Of a stretch of 64,000 nt of DNA, positions 10,851 through 22,450 are shown one piece after another. How positions within the stretch are numbered: the first letter of the stretch is position 1; each line of letters opens with the position of its first letter. The notes beneath the pieces were generated by a model, which was not told the DNA's origin, did not search any database, and saw nothing but the letters and a program-made list of their open reading frames with translations. A program made the position numbers and the translations under genes. The stretch is from Xanthostigma xanthostigma (Eukaryota > Arthropoda > Insecta > Raphidioptera > Raphidiidae): positions 37,480,001-37,544,000 of the forward strand of contig OY754466.1 in assembly GCA_963575645.1 (NCBI GenBank). Reading direction: 5' to 3'.

Positions 10851-11464
10851 TAAACTTTGGGAAAAGACATGAACTACTTTTTTAAAAAAATTAACCCTTG
10901 GGGAGGTTTTATGCCTTCTCATAAATTAAGGTTAAACATGGGTGTTCCGGTACTTTTAATGCGAAATCTTGATGCGCCCAAATTGTGTAATGGTACAAGT
11001 TTACAAATCTCTCATCTGGATCAAAATATTGTTAGGGTTATTATAATTAGTGACAAATCTAAAGGAGACAGTGTTTTAATACCACGAATACCAATTATAT
11101 CAACGGATTTGCCTTTTAAATTTAAAAGATTACAATTTCCATTAAAAACTGCTGTTGGAATAACTATATAAACAAAGCCTAGGGGCAAACACTTAAGGTA
11201 GCTGGCATTTATGCAGAAAAAAACATATTTTTCGCACGGCCTACTGTATATGACTTGCGTGTAACGAATCCACAAAATATTTATATTTTTGCAAAGGATG
11301 GTAAAACAAAAAACATTATTTACAGGACCGTCTTAAATTAAAGTTTTGCTTGAATTTATGAACGTTTTAATCAATTACATCATGTATGTAAAAATTGTAG
11401 TAAAAGCTAGTAATAAATGTTAGTGAAAGTGGGCTGATTAATTATTAAGTGTTTTGCACTATCC

Positions 11465-11560
11465 ATACGCTGAACTGATTTCGATAAAATTTCACAAGGA
11501 GATAGGCTGCATTCTGAGGAAGCACACAGGCTACCTTTTGTCTAAAAAATCGGTTTAGTT
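11465..11560 (+). repeat. Fragment of a Helitron-like repeat
   Basis: 'gatttcgataaaatttcaca' with 'aggagataggctgcat' and 'ctgaggaag' matches 22325-22385 with few differences. The ends are absent. The intervening stretches 10851-11464 and 11561-12045 hold no gene. The 104-codon frame at 10857 has no motif. Confidence 0.45.
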
Positions 11561-12045
11561 AGGTATATAAACTGATTATTTGTAAGGACTTATATGCGCT
11601 CTTTCAGCGGAGCATGACACACATAATAAAAAAAATCACCAGACAAAAATAAATATTCAACTCTCTATTAATAGGGCAACTTAATTAATATAAATCAAGC
11701 ACCACAACATTTGGATTTGTGAACGTATGGTTCATGCCAAATAAATTATTATATTGCACATAATCGATGTGCTTTGAACTAAATGCATTGTAAATTATTA
11801 AAACAAATTCCGAAGTAGTAACTACTTTACTAATGTAAATGCATTTATCCCGGTTCATTTCTAAGTACTAGTTATTTTGTTTGAAGCTTTTTTAATAGTT
11901 AAAGTAATTGCTTCCCTGGGGAAAGTCTCATACTCTTTCGTAATATTATGTTATTAAACATTATGCTATTACCGAAACTATTTACATACGAGACGTCCCG
12001 AACCAAAAATTCGTCTTTATTAACTCGCGATTTAATGCAACACAA

Positions 12046-12230
12046 GCAGTACGTCCCGGTTTCACCCGAGTGTAAAAAAAGGATGGGAGTGGGAACATGA
12101 GTATACGCACATTTATCTTAGTTTACCGAGATGAATTTTGTGTCCAAATTTCATGATGATTGGAGTCACCATTCAAAAGTTATTGTCGGACAGGCAAATT
12201 TTGATTTGGAATTTAATATATCTAATCCTA
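12046..12230 (-). mobile_element. Truncated 3' end of the tRNA-bearing Helitron-like family
   Basis: 'gtcccggtttcacccgagtg' and 'tttaccgagatgaa' followed by 'tttcatgatgattgg' match the reverse complement of the 3' third of the 5874-6488 element. The CTAG itself is mutated (cagtacgtccc). No tRNA-like portion remains. Confidence 0.55.
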
Positions 12231-12649
12231 TAGATTATAGACGAACAGTTGTATTTAAAACCCTCAATTGGTTATTGTCCCATTGCTGATTATTGAAATA
12301 GATTAACGAGGAAAACTAATATATGCGTACATATTTTTTTAAATCTATAAATAAGAAAGTTATAGTTAATTGAACAAAAATTGACCCCCTATCGAACAAA
12401 GCGTAACGTTATTTGTTTGCAGTTTACGAACAAGTAACAAGAAGGTTACCTAAATCCGAGGCATTATGTAGGCCTTAGCCTATAATGCCTTAGCAGGAGA
12501 GATGTATAATGTCGCAAATAAAAAAATTCCAGCCAATTGGGCGACGGAACCATTCAAACTTCAAAATGTTGACATTTGATATAGTATAATAATAAAAATG
12601 AAATTGCTGATATCGTGTGAGGTGACGCGGGTAATGGCTACTATTTTTT

Positions 12650-12750
12650 GGATTCGAGGAACCTCAAAACGGAAAGATATTTTAAAATTTTTGAAGAGTG
12701 TTTTTTGACCTAAACTAGTACCATTCTCCACTTGTGGGTTGGAATGGTAC
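12650..12750. repeat. Short repeat pair R2, copy 2
   Basis: See the partner at 7094-7179. This copy contains an extra 'gaagagtgtttt' segment. The 12231-12649 stretch before it shows no gene or recognised element. Confidence 0.5.
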
Positions 12751-12895
12751 TAGTCAACATGTACATGTACACCTCTCCATGAGACTGCCGCCAGCCAATA
12801 ATCGCGAACAGCTGCCATGCGTGTTTTTACGTACAACCTCAAATCTGCTTGCTTGGAATTTATTGATGTTTTTATGTTAATAATAAGTAATTAAT

Positions 12896-13067
12896 TCCTG
12901 ATCGCTTCTTGCTCAAAACAAATAAGAAAAATATCCCCATTTCTAATTTTGAAATCCATCTTGTGACTCGCACGCAAGTCCGCAATGACATCATTTCCAT
13001 CCTTGTAGACCGCACGCCAGCCAGCACAAAATTCCAGCGACAAAACCAGCCTCGTGTGCAGCGGTCT
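12896..13067 (-). mobile_element. TWA-flanked MITE family H, fragment with one end
   Basis: It ends 'agcctcgtgtgcagcggtct' followed by TTA, the terminal sequence shared by eight copies in this window (see 15042-15491). Internal blocks such as 'cttgctcaaaaca' and 'tgacatcatttcc' also match. The other end is not clear. Overlapping frames of 69-79 codons on both strands are incidental. Confidence 0.55.
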
Positions 13068-13454
13068 TTAATCTCGGGAGTTATTTGGAACGTACAATGT
13101 ACACTGTACACACATTAAATTTGACAGCAAATTAACTTACGCTAACACAATGAATATTCGGTCTGTTTATGTAATAAGGACGGACTACAATAATTTACGT
13201 ATAGCTATGGGGCGGGTTAAAAGCTACATCCTAACCTTCAAACTTACAAGAACACTTTGCCTCCATTTCAACGAGGTGCGATGCGTTCTTCAAACAACGC
13301 AGACAATTTCTAGGTCTTGTTCAGAAACTGATGGATGCGGAAAACGCCTGGAAAGTTACAGCCACATTATCCTGTTAAACACTTGTAATAGAGCAAAGGC
13401 ATTTCTTAAACAGGGATTAATCAACACTAAGTAACAGTTATTAGATCAACTGTA

Positions 13455-13620
13455 AAACCGAGCAGTGTAGCGTAGCGGTGAGAGCACTAGACTCGCATTC
13501 CAGAGGTACTCGGTTCGAATCCCGGCCGAGGCAGATATTGCTGAGACTTTTTCCTGCTGCTTATCGTCGAGAAACGGTAATTCCTGTATCGCCCGTCTTG
13601 TTGAAGTTGACCATGGTTTT
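13455..13620 (+). mobile_element. tRNA-derived SINE (tRNA-Ala-like head)
   Basis: A box A (TAGCGTAGCGGTGAGAGC) and box B (GGTTCGAATCCC) lie 73 nt apart within 13459-13532. The anticodon arm, T arm and 'AGAGGTAC' join resemble tRNA-Ala(CGC). The head is followed by non-tRNA sequence, which is the structure of a SINE. The 3' limit is not defined and may reach about 13790. The minus-strand frame here is the usual antisense reading of such heads. Confidence 0.6.
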
Positions 13621-14334
13621 CCTCAATAATTCCACATATAAATACTGAGATAGTTCTATATTTTCGCCCATTGCTATTTAAGTTGCAGTTTAAAAGCGTA
13701 GAAAATAACGAGAACTGTGATAGATGGAAAATAGTAACGGTGCGAACGACGTCTGTTATGACATAAAATCGAGAAACGGACATTAAACAATTTATTCAAC
13801 TCATGCGCGTTATTCATGTTTTATCATGCCTTAAAACCGAACCCTAAATAGCCATTTACCGACTGGTGACAATTACTTGTCATAACTCAATGAAGATTCC
13901 TACTAGCTCGGCCATTGTGGAGTAATGAAAATAAACGTAACTATTTTCTGAGTCGTAACGAAATAGTAGGTAACAACAACTCCGTTGTTACCCATTGAGA
14001 CTAAAATTGAGAGGCCGAATGTTTTCGACATGGAGTTTATTCATAACCGGCTAACCTCAAACCAAAACATTGAATCGTGCTGTTTGGTGCTGTTAGTATT
14101 GACAGTTTTTTTTATAAAGAAATAAATAGATATTTACAACATCTCATTATAATTAAAACATGAATAACGCGCAATTGTTGAATAAAATTATGGGCGCAAC
14201 TTGTAGGCTAAGTCATGACCTGTCAGCGCGATGAATGACTTAGACTACTAGTTACGCCAATAACTATTATTCTTGTTATTATTGAGTCAATTATAAACTA
14301 AATTCGTTATTAATAACGGTTTATCTGTGTGTTA

Positions 14335-14610
14335 AGGTCGCTGCACTCAGGGCTGGATTTTCCGCCGGGACTTGCGCTGGCTGGCGCACTGGTTGCGCAG
14401 ATGAAAATGACATTACTGCGAGCTCGCGTGCGTGTTCACGAGATGGATTTCAAAATTAGAACCGGGACTATTTTTCGTGCTTGTTTCTCTGCTTGTTTAG
14501 AGCAAGAACTAATCAGGAAACAGTATCTTGCCACGTGGGCGACATAATACGGACAAACGTCCACAAACAAACATGGCGTCATAGTTTGTGTTCTGTTCAG
14601 TGACAATATC
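14335..14610 (+). mobile_element. TWA-flanked MITE family H, 5' part
   Basis: It starts after TTA (14332-14334) with AGGTCGCTGCACTCAGGGCT and shares internal blocks with 44189-44420 and 45813-46060 ('agcaagaactaatcagg', 'gtatcttgccacgtgggcga', 'caaacatggcgtcat'). The right half is missing or replaced. The 72-codon frame is not a gene. Confidence 0.6.
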
Positions 14611-14680
14611 TAGTGTCATAATGCAAGCACCAGCAAATTTTAACAGCCACACGAGTCGTAGTCAATTAAGCACGAGGCAT

Positions 14681-14825
14681 ATAATGTAATATAGACCCCC
14701 AGCAGGCGACGACAAAGAATTTCGAGAGACAACACTATCTGTGTGTCATTATTAGAATGACGAGCCGATTGTTGTCTCACGAAATTTTTTGTCGTTGCCG
14801 GCTGGGGGGTCTCTGTTACAATATG
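14681..14825. repeat. Small palindromic MITE, about 145 bp
   Basis: The arms 'agacccccagcaggcgacga', 'caaagaatttcg' and 'agacaaca' are matched in reverse complement by 'tgttgtctcacgaaatt', 'tgtcgttgcc' and 'ggctggggggtctc'. The arms are about 60 bp with a 20-base centre. No clear TSD was seen. It lies between two family H MITE pieces. Confidence 0.6.
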
Positions 14826-15041
14826 ATATTTTTTGCACGTATTTTTTATAAAATCGCTGGTTTTCACTCCATTTTTTACAACTTTGACAGTACACTTTTG
14901 AATAAACGTCGTAGGTTATAATAGTAGGTTATGGATTTGGTATAGCGCGACCAGTTTTGTTTCACTTTACTGTACTAGTGCGTAATAGGTCACTTTACAA
15001 GCCTGTATAGTTGCATGTAAAGCAGGATTTAGAACAAATTA

Positions 15042-15491
15042 AGGCTGCACACGAGGTTAGAAACGCTGCTAGATTCCTTGCTAGATTTGCCTACTACTTT
15101 TCTAGAGCTGGTTTTCTTGACTGCTGTTGTGTGCTCGCTTCACACAAGACGTCTTTTCAAGCCTGTTTTGTGGATAGATCTGGTGCGTGCGCAGTGACAG
15201 TTCAAATATAAACAAATGAGAAAAACGAGTCTGTTGTCTGATTCTAAGAAGAATGACGCCATGTTGGTTTGTGGGCGTTTGTCCAAGTCACCCACGTGAC
15301 AAGATACTGCTTCCTGATTGGTTCTTGCTCATATCTAGCAGCGAACCTAGCAAGGAAAATAGCCCCTGTTCTAATTTTAAAACCTATTTTGTGAGCAAGC
15401 GAGCCCGCAGTGACGTCATTGCCAGCTTCGTACCCAGCTTACCGGCCAGCAGAATTCCAAGCAGTGTTTCTAGCCTCGTGTGCAGCGGCCT
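15042..15491 (-). mobile_element. TWA-flanked MITE family H, full copy
   Basis: The 450-bp element has ends AGGCTGCACACGAGGTTAGA and CTAGCCTCGTGTGCAGCGGC-CT, flanked on both sides by TTA (15039-15041 and 15492-15494). Eight copies occur here (also 12896, 14335, 17440, 44189, 45813, 53205, 54600), and nearly every recognisable end abuts TTA or TAA. A 3-bp TWA duplication is characteristic of PIF/Harbinger elements. No transposase is present, so the superfamily rests on the TSD alone. Confidence 0.7.
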
Positions 15492-15494
15492 TTA

Positions 15495-16059
15495 GAGTTC
15501 ACATTTGCTAAACCAAATTTGTATCAGCGAGGCGTTCCTAAAACACTGTGTATATACAAATTAAATGAAATACAACGAATCTACCCTTCTTTTCAACATA
15601 ATTATTTTCTTTAATACTACTGAAGATACGAAAAATGATTATAGTACCTACCTTCTTCATTTTGTTATTAAGAAAATGAAGGTACTTATGTAGTAATGAA
15701 AAGATGTAGCTCATAATATTAACAGACAACAGAAAGAACAAATTAAGTATTTGGTATAATGTTTTGTGGCAGTGTGTTTATCATTTTAAATTATTTACGC
15801 TTAATAAACCTGCCCAGTTTTGATTTTCCACTTTATGCGCGTTTTTACTTTTTCAAGCAGAAAACGTTACCTTCAATCTGCAGTTGTTTTTTTTTTCAAT
15901 TAAGCGCCCTTCATTCGGTTATACCTATTACGGCTGGGGAAGGAAAGGGGGGGTGTTGTATAAATAAATGAAAATTGCAAACATTATTACAAATTATTAT
16001 AAGAAAATATTATGACAATGAATATAGCGTATTACATCGTTATACCTATTACGTAAAAT
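15495..16059. other. Unannotated AT-rich sequence
   Basis: Several short frames but no motif, repeat or tRNA-like sequence recognised. A G-run (ggaaaggggggg) lies near 15945. Confidence 0.35.
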
Positions 16060-16580
16060 TCTTATAACAAAAAAAAACAATTTATAAAGTTTTATCTGTC
16101 TGTCTGTCTGTTCCGACTAATCTCCTAAACGACTGGACCGATTTTGACGGGCCTTTCACCGCAAATAGCTAATGTTATAAGGAGTAACTTCGGCTATTAA
16201 AAATTGTAGTTGGTCAAATTTTACATGAAAAAAAAATTGATGCCAATAATTACATTTCACATTGTTACAATACTATATATGTATAAGAAAAATTTACTTT
16301 CCAACAACGTCACTGTCGGGACTTTAACCCGAAACTTCCACCACCGCTTCCCCTTCCAGCGACTTAATATCAGAAAGGCTGCCTGTCGCGCGGGCTATTG
16401 CGGATGGTTGTGTCTCAACGCGCGTTTTAACAAATTGTTTTCTAGCAATTAGATCATACTTTTTTGTTTGCTTAGGTATTTTTTTTGTTCCTCTATATAC
16501 AATATATATAGCCGAAAGCTCCACTACTTTTGTCGCTACCGTGTTTCATCACAATGTGCGGAGCCGCGGGGAGCAGCTAG
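16060..16580 (+). mobile_element. Helitron-like element, family B
   Basis: It ends 'gagccgcggggagcagctag' (CTAG 16577-16580). The left part has a (ctgt)n run and 'cctaaacgactggaccgatt'. The interior block 'gtcactgtcgggactttaac' and the tail match 56030-56367, and the left part matches 63081-63300 in reverse. It is non-coding. The left boundary is approximate. Confidence 0.65.
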
Positions 16581-16971
16581 TCTATACTAATATTATAAAG
16601 AGGTAAAGTTTGTAAGTTTGAATGCATGAAGTAATCTTCGAAACTACTCATCCGATTTCAAAAATGTTTTCACCAATAGGTTAGAAATTAGAATGGACCA
16701 TCAGGATGGACATAGGCTATATTATATTATCGCGTTAAAATAAAAGCGCTTTTCGTGGAGAGGGGAGACCAATTTTGCAACGTAGTCGACGAAACAACGG
16801 TGACAATCTATTATACAAATTCGTTTAACCGCAACTGGAGCGTTATCTGTTTAATACATTGTTATCTGTTGGATGTGGAAGCAACACACGCTGTACTAAA
16901 TATTTTATAACAATGGGAGCGTTATCTGTTGGACGTAACCAGACTGAGCGCGTGGCCGGGTATACAGCTAG
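16581..16971 (+). mobile_element. Helitron-like element, family C, directly abutting family B
   Basis: It begins TCTATACTAATATTATAAAG immediately after the CTAG of the preceding element and ends CTAG (16968-16971) before T. Blocks 'agaatggaccatcaggatgg' and 'accaattttgcaacgta' are shared with 20241-20495. A direct repeat of 'gcgttatctgtt' lies near the 3' end. The head-to-tail junction has no intervening base. Confidence 0.65.
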
Positions 16972-17439
16972 TTTCCAAACAAAATTAAAATATAAGGTGA
17001 AAACAAATCAATATAAAATCAGTTTTCTTAGCACGAAATATTTAATCAGTTTAAATCACGTTCCACAATTTAAACCGATAAGAATTTATTTTCCGGGATT
17101 TTGGTAAATGAAGAAAAGATCAGGGCGTGCTCACTAAAACAAGCTTTAAACTTGAATGAAGTAAAGAGCATTTATCTATGTACGCGAACTATGTATATAT
17201 AGGTTTCATGTAGTAGAGAAGGTCGAAGAGAGAAAGAGACAAACCGTATTCTTAAAAGGAAGGAAAGAGAATGGGATAACGAACTGGCAGTCTTCCTGTT
17301 TTCCTGTTATATAGTAGCGTAGATGTAAACAAATCATTATGGGTTATAAATAAGCAATTTTAGATTTATTATCGATCTTAAATATCATTTTATACCCAAG
17401 AGTCTAAGGATTAATTAATGATGAGGAACCCAAAGATAC

Positions 17440-17864
17440 ACGATTGCACCAACACACCTCGCGTACATTTTTGAAGAAACTCTCCACTGCGCCCCTACCC
17501 TTTTTGCATCGCCTAAAACGCCATCACACCATTCTCCAGCGAGAAACAGACAAAATTATAACTGGGACTATTTGTTGTACTTGTTTTGAGCAAGAACCAA
17601 TCAGCAAACAGTATCTTGTCACGTGGCCGACATGGACAAACGCCCCTAAACAAACATAGCGTCATAGTGAGTGTTCTGTTCAGAGACAATAAACTTTTGT
17701 TAATACTCAAACTGTCACTGCGCGCGCACCAAACTCATCTACAAAGCAAACTTCAATACACGCATCGTGTGAAGCCAACACATACAAGTCATCACGAAAC
17801 CCAGCACCACAAAAAATCTAGCAAAGGAATATAACGGCAAAACGAGCCTAGTGTACAGCGGTCT
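17440..17864 (+). mobile_element. TWA-flanked MITE family H, copy with degraded left end
   Basis: It ends 'acgagcctagtgtacagcgg' TCT followed by TTA (17865-17867). The interior 'agcaagaaccaatcagcaaa', 'cagtatcttgtcacgtggcc' and 'gaactgtcactgcgcgcgca'-like blocks match 45813-46222. The left terminus is too diverged to place exactly. Short frames on both strands are incidental. Confidence 0.6.
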
Positions 17865-17869
17865 TTAGT

Positions 17870-18840
17870 GTCGTGTAAAAAGATTGAAAAGTATATAATA
17901 CATAGTTATACTTTTGTATAACAAACGCAATAGTGTCAAAAGTGTCAACACTACTACACTAAACACACCAATGAAAAAGTCTAAACAAGATAAAAGTAAC
18001 TTGCAGGAAACCCTGGATCTACAATTTAAATATGTATTAGAATTGATGTGTCCCCATTCGAGACAGGTAGGTACTTATTATTAAACGAATAAAAACACTC
18101 ACTTATTCATCAATTACCTATGCAAGAACTATTTATAGAAAAATAAAAATAGAAACACATTTTGAAATATCAAATTAACAATAATTTCATTTTATTATAA
18201 ATTCAGTATAACAATTTTTTATTTATCTGTTTTTTACAGGGAAAATTTCAAGCTAAATGGATTTGTGTTGTATCTATTATTTTATTCAACATTTACTAAT
18301 ACGCTTTCCGAATTAAACAATTTGTCAGTAAAATTACGTCAGTAACAAGTAAATATAGGTTAATAGCGTTTTAGATTCGTCAACACAAAATATGCAGCCG
18401 GTTCAATTCTGTCGTTTATTTTCATTATTACACAGGAAACATAAAAAACAAAAACGGCCAACAAATTTTTGTCGCGCGATATCTTTAAAGCTCATAAACC
18501 AATTGAGATCCAGTTTGCGGCAATAGAAAGGGTTAATTGAGAGTTAGATCTGTTTACATTTTGGAGTCAAACGGTCAAGTGGTTTAAAAGTTATTAAAAA
18601 CAAAATTAATAACATTTTTAGATGTTTTTTTTTTTAATTTATTTGTTTACACGGCGATCAGAAGTTCATTAAAACTTAAATATAAAGCCTATCGTAATAC
18701 CTACAAAACTTTAAGATCGTTCTAAAAAATAAAAAAAATATTGCGTGAAACTCCCGCCCGTTAGAAGTGAAAGTCTTAGGTTCTAGCATTTGTTGACGAC
18801 CCTACCACGCCTAAAGAAGTTTCCCTTCAATATACATTTC
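17870..18840. other. Unannotated AT-rich sequence
   Basis: No gene or recognised repeat apart from poly-T and poly-A runs. Confidence 0.35.
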
Positions 18841-19166
18841 TGCAAATTGCGCCATTTTTTTCACAAACTGGTTTCGCTGGTCGGACCAAGCCAGAAAAAT
18901 CACAAATTCATTCGACTTTAGTATCCCGTTGGAGTTTTTGGAAAAAATTAATTCTAACCGATTTTATAACGATTTCTTTAGCGATACCGATTTTAGACAA
19001 ACGTATAAAACCATATAACTTTTCCAATATTCAATCGTTATAAAATCGGTTGGAATTAATTTTTTCCAAAAATTCCAACGGGATACTAAAGTTGAATGGA
19101 TTTGTGATTTTTCTGGCTTGGTCCGACCAGCGAAACCCTTTTATGAAAAAAATGGCGCAATTTGCA
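18841..19166. repeat. Long palindrome, arms about 150 bp
   Basis: It starts 'tgcaaattgcgccattttt' and ends with the complement 'aaaaaatggcgcaatttgca'. Both arms contain 'gctggtcggaccaagccaga' and 'tcccgttggagtttttgga', or their complements, with few mismatches. The spacer of about 50 bases centres near 19003. It is probably a foldback MITE. No TSD was resolved. Confidence 0.7.
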
Positions 19167-19305
19167 ATTAAGGAAACAAAAAAAGGTGATAGTTAATTAC
19201 TCGAGAAGTAATTGACCGATGACGCTAAAATTATTCATGCATGTTTGGGTCAACATAGACATCATTTTTGAGCCATCTATGTGCGGTCATTTTTTAGTAA
19301 AAAAA

Positions 19306-19899
19306 TTGGTTGTCTGTAAAGTCGGTTTACGGACGATAGTTTTACGTGATAACGTATTCCGTAATACATAACCTAAATTTATATAATAATTATAATAATT
19401 CGAATCTATGATATTGCATCTTTCGCTTCAAATTTAGGTTAATTTTATTTATTAAATAACTCACCACCAATAAAAATAATTTTTTTTATTAACTTTCTTT
19501 CTTTCGTATTTATTTAAGTCTCAAAGATTAGCTGTCATAATATTTTGAAAACAATTGTTTCATTGTATAAAATTCCAAAACCTACTTACAATATTTAAGT
19601 ATTTTCATACGTCAAAAAATTGATTTTTATAATGATAAAATTTGTAAGAAAACGATTTTTTCGAGAGATGAGACCTAGCTAAAACGATTTTTTGCCCCCC
19701 AAAATCCCTTTTCAGTAAATTTCATCCAAATCGTTAGGGCCGTTTTCAAAAAAAAGCACGCACAGGGTCAGGCGGAACGTTACGACCGTTACGAGCGTTA
19801 GGAACGTTACGTTAGAAACGTTACACTTTTTCGTGCATGCAGCCGGTGTTTTATCAATTTATAAGATTGGTGAGTCATCAATTTATAAGACGTTATCAC
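19306..19899 (+). repeat. Repeat U, copy 1 (594 bp)
   Basis: It starts TTGGTTGTCTGTAAAGTCGG and ends GACGTTATCAC. Two further copies lie in the nest at 38470-39668. The flanks 'agtaaaaaaa' and 'gtcaaaaata' suggest a degenerate A-rich target duplication. An ACGTGATAACG block near the start is the inverse of CGTTATCACGT at the end, but there is no terminal inverted repeat. It contains a (aacgttac)-like array near 19780-19830. The class is unknown. Confidence 0.65.
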
Positions 19900-20240
19900 G
19901 TCAAAAATAGTGAAAAAAACGTGTTTTTTTAACTTTCGGGGCTATTTGCAAGTTAACAATTGCACTTAGTGACCTCTGTCAGTGCTCATTTTTTAGGAAA
20001 TTTCATAAGGAACAACTTTCTCAATGCATATGCTATACTAAAAGTCAAGAGAAACGGAGATATTAAAGGAAAAAAGCACTATTTTCGTCACTAATTGCCA
20101 ATTATAAAATCAAGCACACCAAAAATTTGTAAGCAAACTTAGGGGGTTGAACTACACCCTAAAACGAAGCGATTCCAACAACAATCTCGTCTGTGCACTT
20201 TTTAATGGTTTTACCTCCTCGCCGGCTAGGCTATTATTTA

Positions 20241-20495
20241 TCTACTTATACTGTAATATTACGAATTTTGTGTTTGTGTATATGTGGACTTGTGGAGGGT
20301 AATCTCCAGAAGCACTGCACCTATTTGAAATATTTTTTCAACACTATTTAGAATGGACCTTCAGGATGGATACAGGCTATATATTATCACGTTAAAATAA
20401 AAGACCTTTTCGTGCAGACCAATTTTGCAACGTAAGTCGACGAAAAAACAGTGGCAATCTACAAATTCGGGCGAAGCCAGATCGGGCTACACTAG
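20241..20495 (+). mobile_element. Helitron-like element, family C, short copy
   Basis: TCTACTTATACTGTAATATT follows an A, and the copy ends 'gggctacactag' (CTAG 20492-20495) before T. The blocks 'agaatggaccttcaggatgg' and 'accaattttgcaacgta' match 16581-16971. The 19900-20240 stretch before it shows no gene. Confidence 0.55.
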
Positions 20496-21166
20496 TGCAT
20501 TACACCAGGTGTCTAAGACTGATTTTTTTAAAAGGCCATTTATAAGATTTAGGGTGTGTTAGCGGGACAGACTCTAAATTAAAAACTAAAACACATATTA
20601 AATTAAAATATTTATTTATTTAGTTTAAATCAATTTTCATATAAAAGCAATAAAAAAAGTAAACTATCTTGACCTTAAGGATCCAGACACCTGAGGTCTC
20701 TTATTTTTGATAAGTTACTCATAAATAAAGCGCGCGCAATTTTAAAAATACGTAGTGGCATCGATTGCCGTCTAAAATCCTCACTGGATTAATTCTATTC
20801 GCGGGCCGTATTGAGATGGCTGATAGAGAGAGAGAGCGGGCCGTATATTTGACATCCCTGGACACTAGAGTAAGCATCTGCCCACTCAAATACTTAATAC
20901 TCCTATATTGCTAGTCTGGAAAAGGATGATGACCCAACTGTGCAGACATACATACGTTTCGCGTCTATCTTCGTTATCTTTCACATCACTGCATTACACA
21001 ATAGTATAAAATAGTTGGCAAAACCAAAAGTGCACATCCCGCAAGTTTTCCACTGTACATATTATAATGAAAAAAAATTGAGTAAATAGATTAAAAAAAA
21101 AAAAAAACAATTAAAAAAATAGAAAAAAAAATAAAAATAAAATGGAATAGAAAAAAAAATATTACT

Positions 21167-21242
21167 TGGTGTCAGCGGGAATCGAACTCGGCACCTTGCT
21201 ATTACTGGACTACGCGTTTAACCACTCGGCCATTCTGATATC
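21167..21242 (-). pseudogene. tRNA-like sequence in a degenerate SINE
   Basis: Read on the minus strand it has GATATCA...TGGCCGAGTGGTTAA (D-arm and box A like Ser/Leu tRNAs), then GAGTTCGATTCCCGC (box B) and a 3' CACCA. The acceptor arms pair in five of seven positions, and the anticodon arm does not fold properly. The A/T-rich tract that follows on the minus strand may be the SINE tail. It is unlikely to be a functional tRNA. Confidence 0.5.
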
Positions 21243-21514
21243 CCAGCTTGCGTTGTTATTATGGTATAGAAGTGGAGCAGTTATTCTACGTAATACACTA
21301 CATTACAATAACAGTAATAGGTATTTTTTTGTTTTTTTAAGGTTTTTTATTTTAACTATTAGCTGTCAAAAATAATAAAATAAAACTGTTTATAAAAATT
21401 AAACTACTGAACACATTTATGTGAATTTAAATAGGGTTCTGGTCTGATAGTAAACAAAGTGAATAAAATATAACCCAAGGCAATCCGACCAAAATTGCGA
21501 TCTGTAGAGTCGTG

Positions 21515-21577
21515 ACGTACGTACATACGTACATACGTACATACGTACATCCGTACATACGTACATACGTACAGACC
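21515..21577. repeat. (ACATACGT)n microsatellite
   Basis: About seven 8-bp units ACATACGT with one C-for-A change (acatccgt). The minus-strand frame across it is a translation of the repeat, not a gene. Confidence 0.9.
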
Positions 21578-21781
21578 AACCGACAACTGCTGTTTGTAAC
21601 TTTCAATTACAATTTTAATAGTATTTATGAACTCGAATTGATTTAAAAATGGTTTTGTTTTATAGATCAGAATCTCCTCTTTTCAAAAAGCTTCAATTTG
21701 AATGGATTTCGTGTGAAATTAACTCAGATATAACTTCTTATATGAACGAAAGTCAGCTCTGACGCTCAAAGCGATAATAAA

Positions 21782-21810
21782 GCACATACCGCTAATTTAG
21801 CGGTATGTGC
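21782..21810. repeat. Perfect short hairpin (14-bp stem, 1-nt loop)
   Basis: GCACATACCGCTAA is followed by T and its exact complement. No flanking element was recognised. It may be the centre of a decayed foldback or a recent inverted duplication. Confidence 0.7.
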
Positions 21811-22255
21811 AATTGTAACATATTTAACACATAGCGGGACAGGTTAGCCGGTTTCCATATTACTAAAATATTGTGCACGCCTCTGTGATAAGTCGGCACT
21901 CGACAGGGCATAATATCCAAAGCGCCATTATTAGTATTCTAGGTGAGCGTAGGCTATAACTCACCCCTAAGCGTTTACATGGACGTAGGAGCGACACAGT
22001 TACTCTGAATTCAAACCATTCGCACTTAATTTCCAAGTGCTATGTTTAAGATCAATAAAGGCCCTTTGCTCTCGCACATACAATGTCCTATTTGCTCTAT
22101 CTTCTTATATAGTCACTCACTCTGTCTGCTTTCCTGTGTCTCTATGAGTTTAAAACAGGATCTCTCTGTGCCTGTCTTCAATGTGTGAGTTTGTCAGTGT
22201 GCTTTCAGTTTCTGTCAGGTAACTACCGAACTTCATTTATCATCATGCATACTAT

Positions 22256-22450
22256 TTATACTAATATTATAAATGCGAAAGTAACTTTGTCTGTCTGTTA
22301 CCTTCTCACGCCTAAATCACTGAACAGATTTCGATAAAATTTGGCAAGGAGATAGATTGCATCCTGAGGAAGGATATAGGCTATCTTTTATCTAAAAAAA
22401 ACTTCAAGGGGAATAAAAGTTTGTATGGGGAACCCATCATTTCCGCATAT
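22256..22450 (+). mobile_element. Helitron-like left-end fragment
   Basis: 'tttatactaatattataaat' followed by 'gcgaaagtaactttgtctgtctg' and the block 'gatttcgataaaatttggca' mark the left part of a common Helitron-like repeat. Relatives are at 10354 and 11465. No CTAG end was found downstream. Confidence 0.45.

Noticed and set aside
13459..13532. Functional tRNA-Ala gene
   Set aside because: Acceptor ends do not pair well and unrelated SINE body follows.
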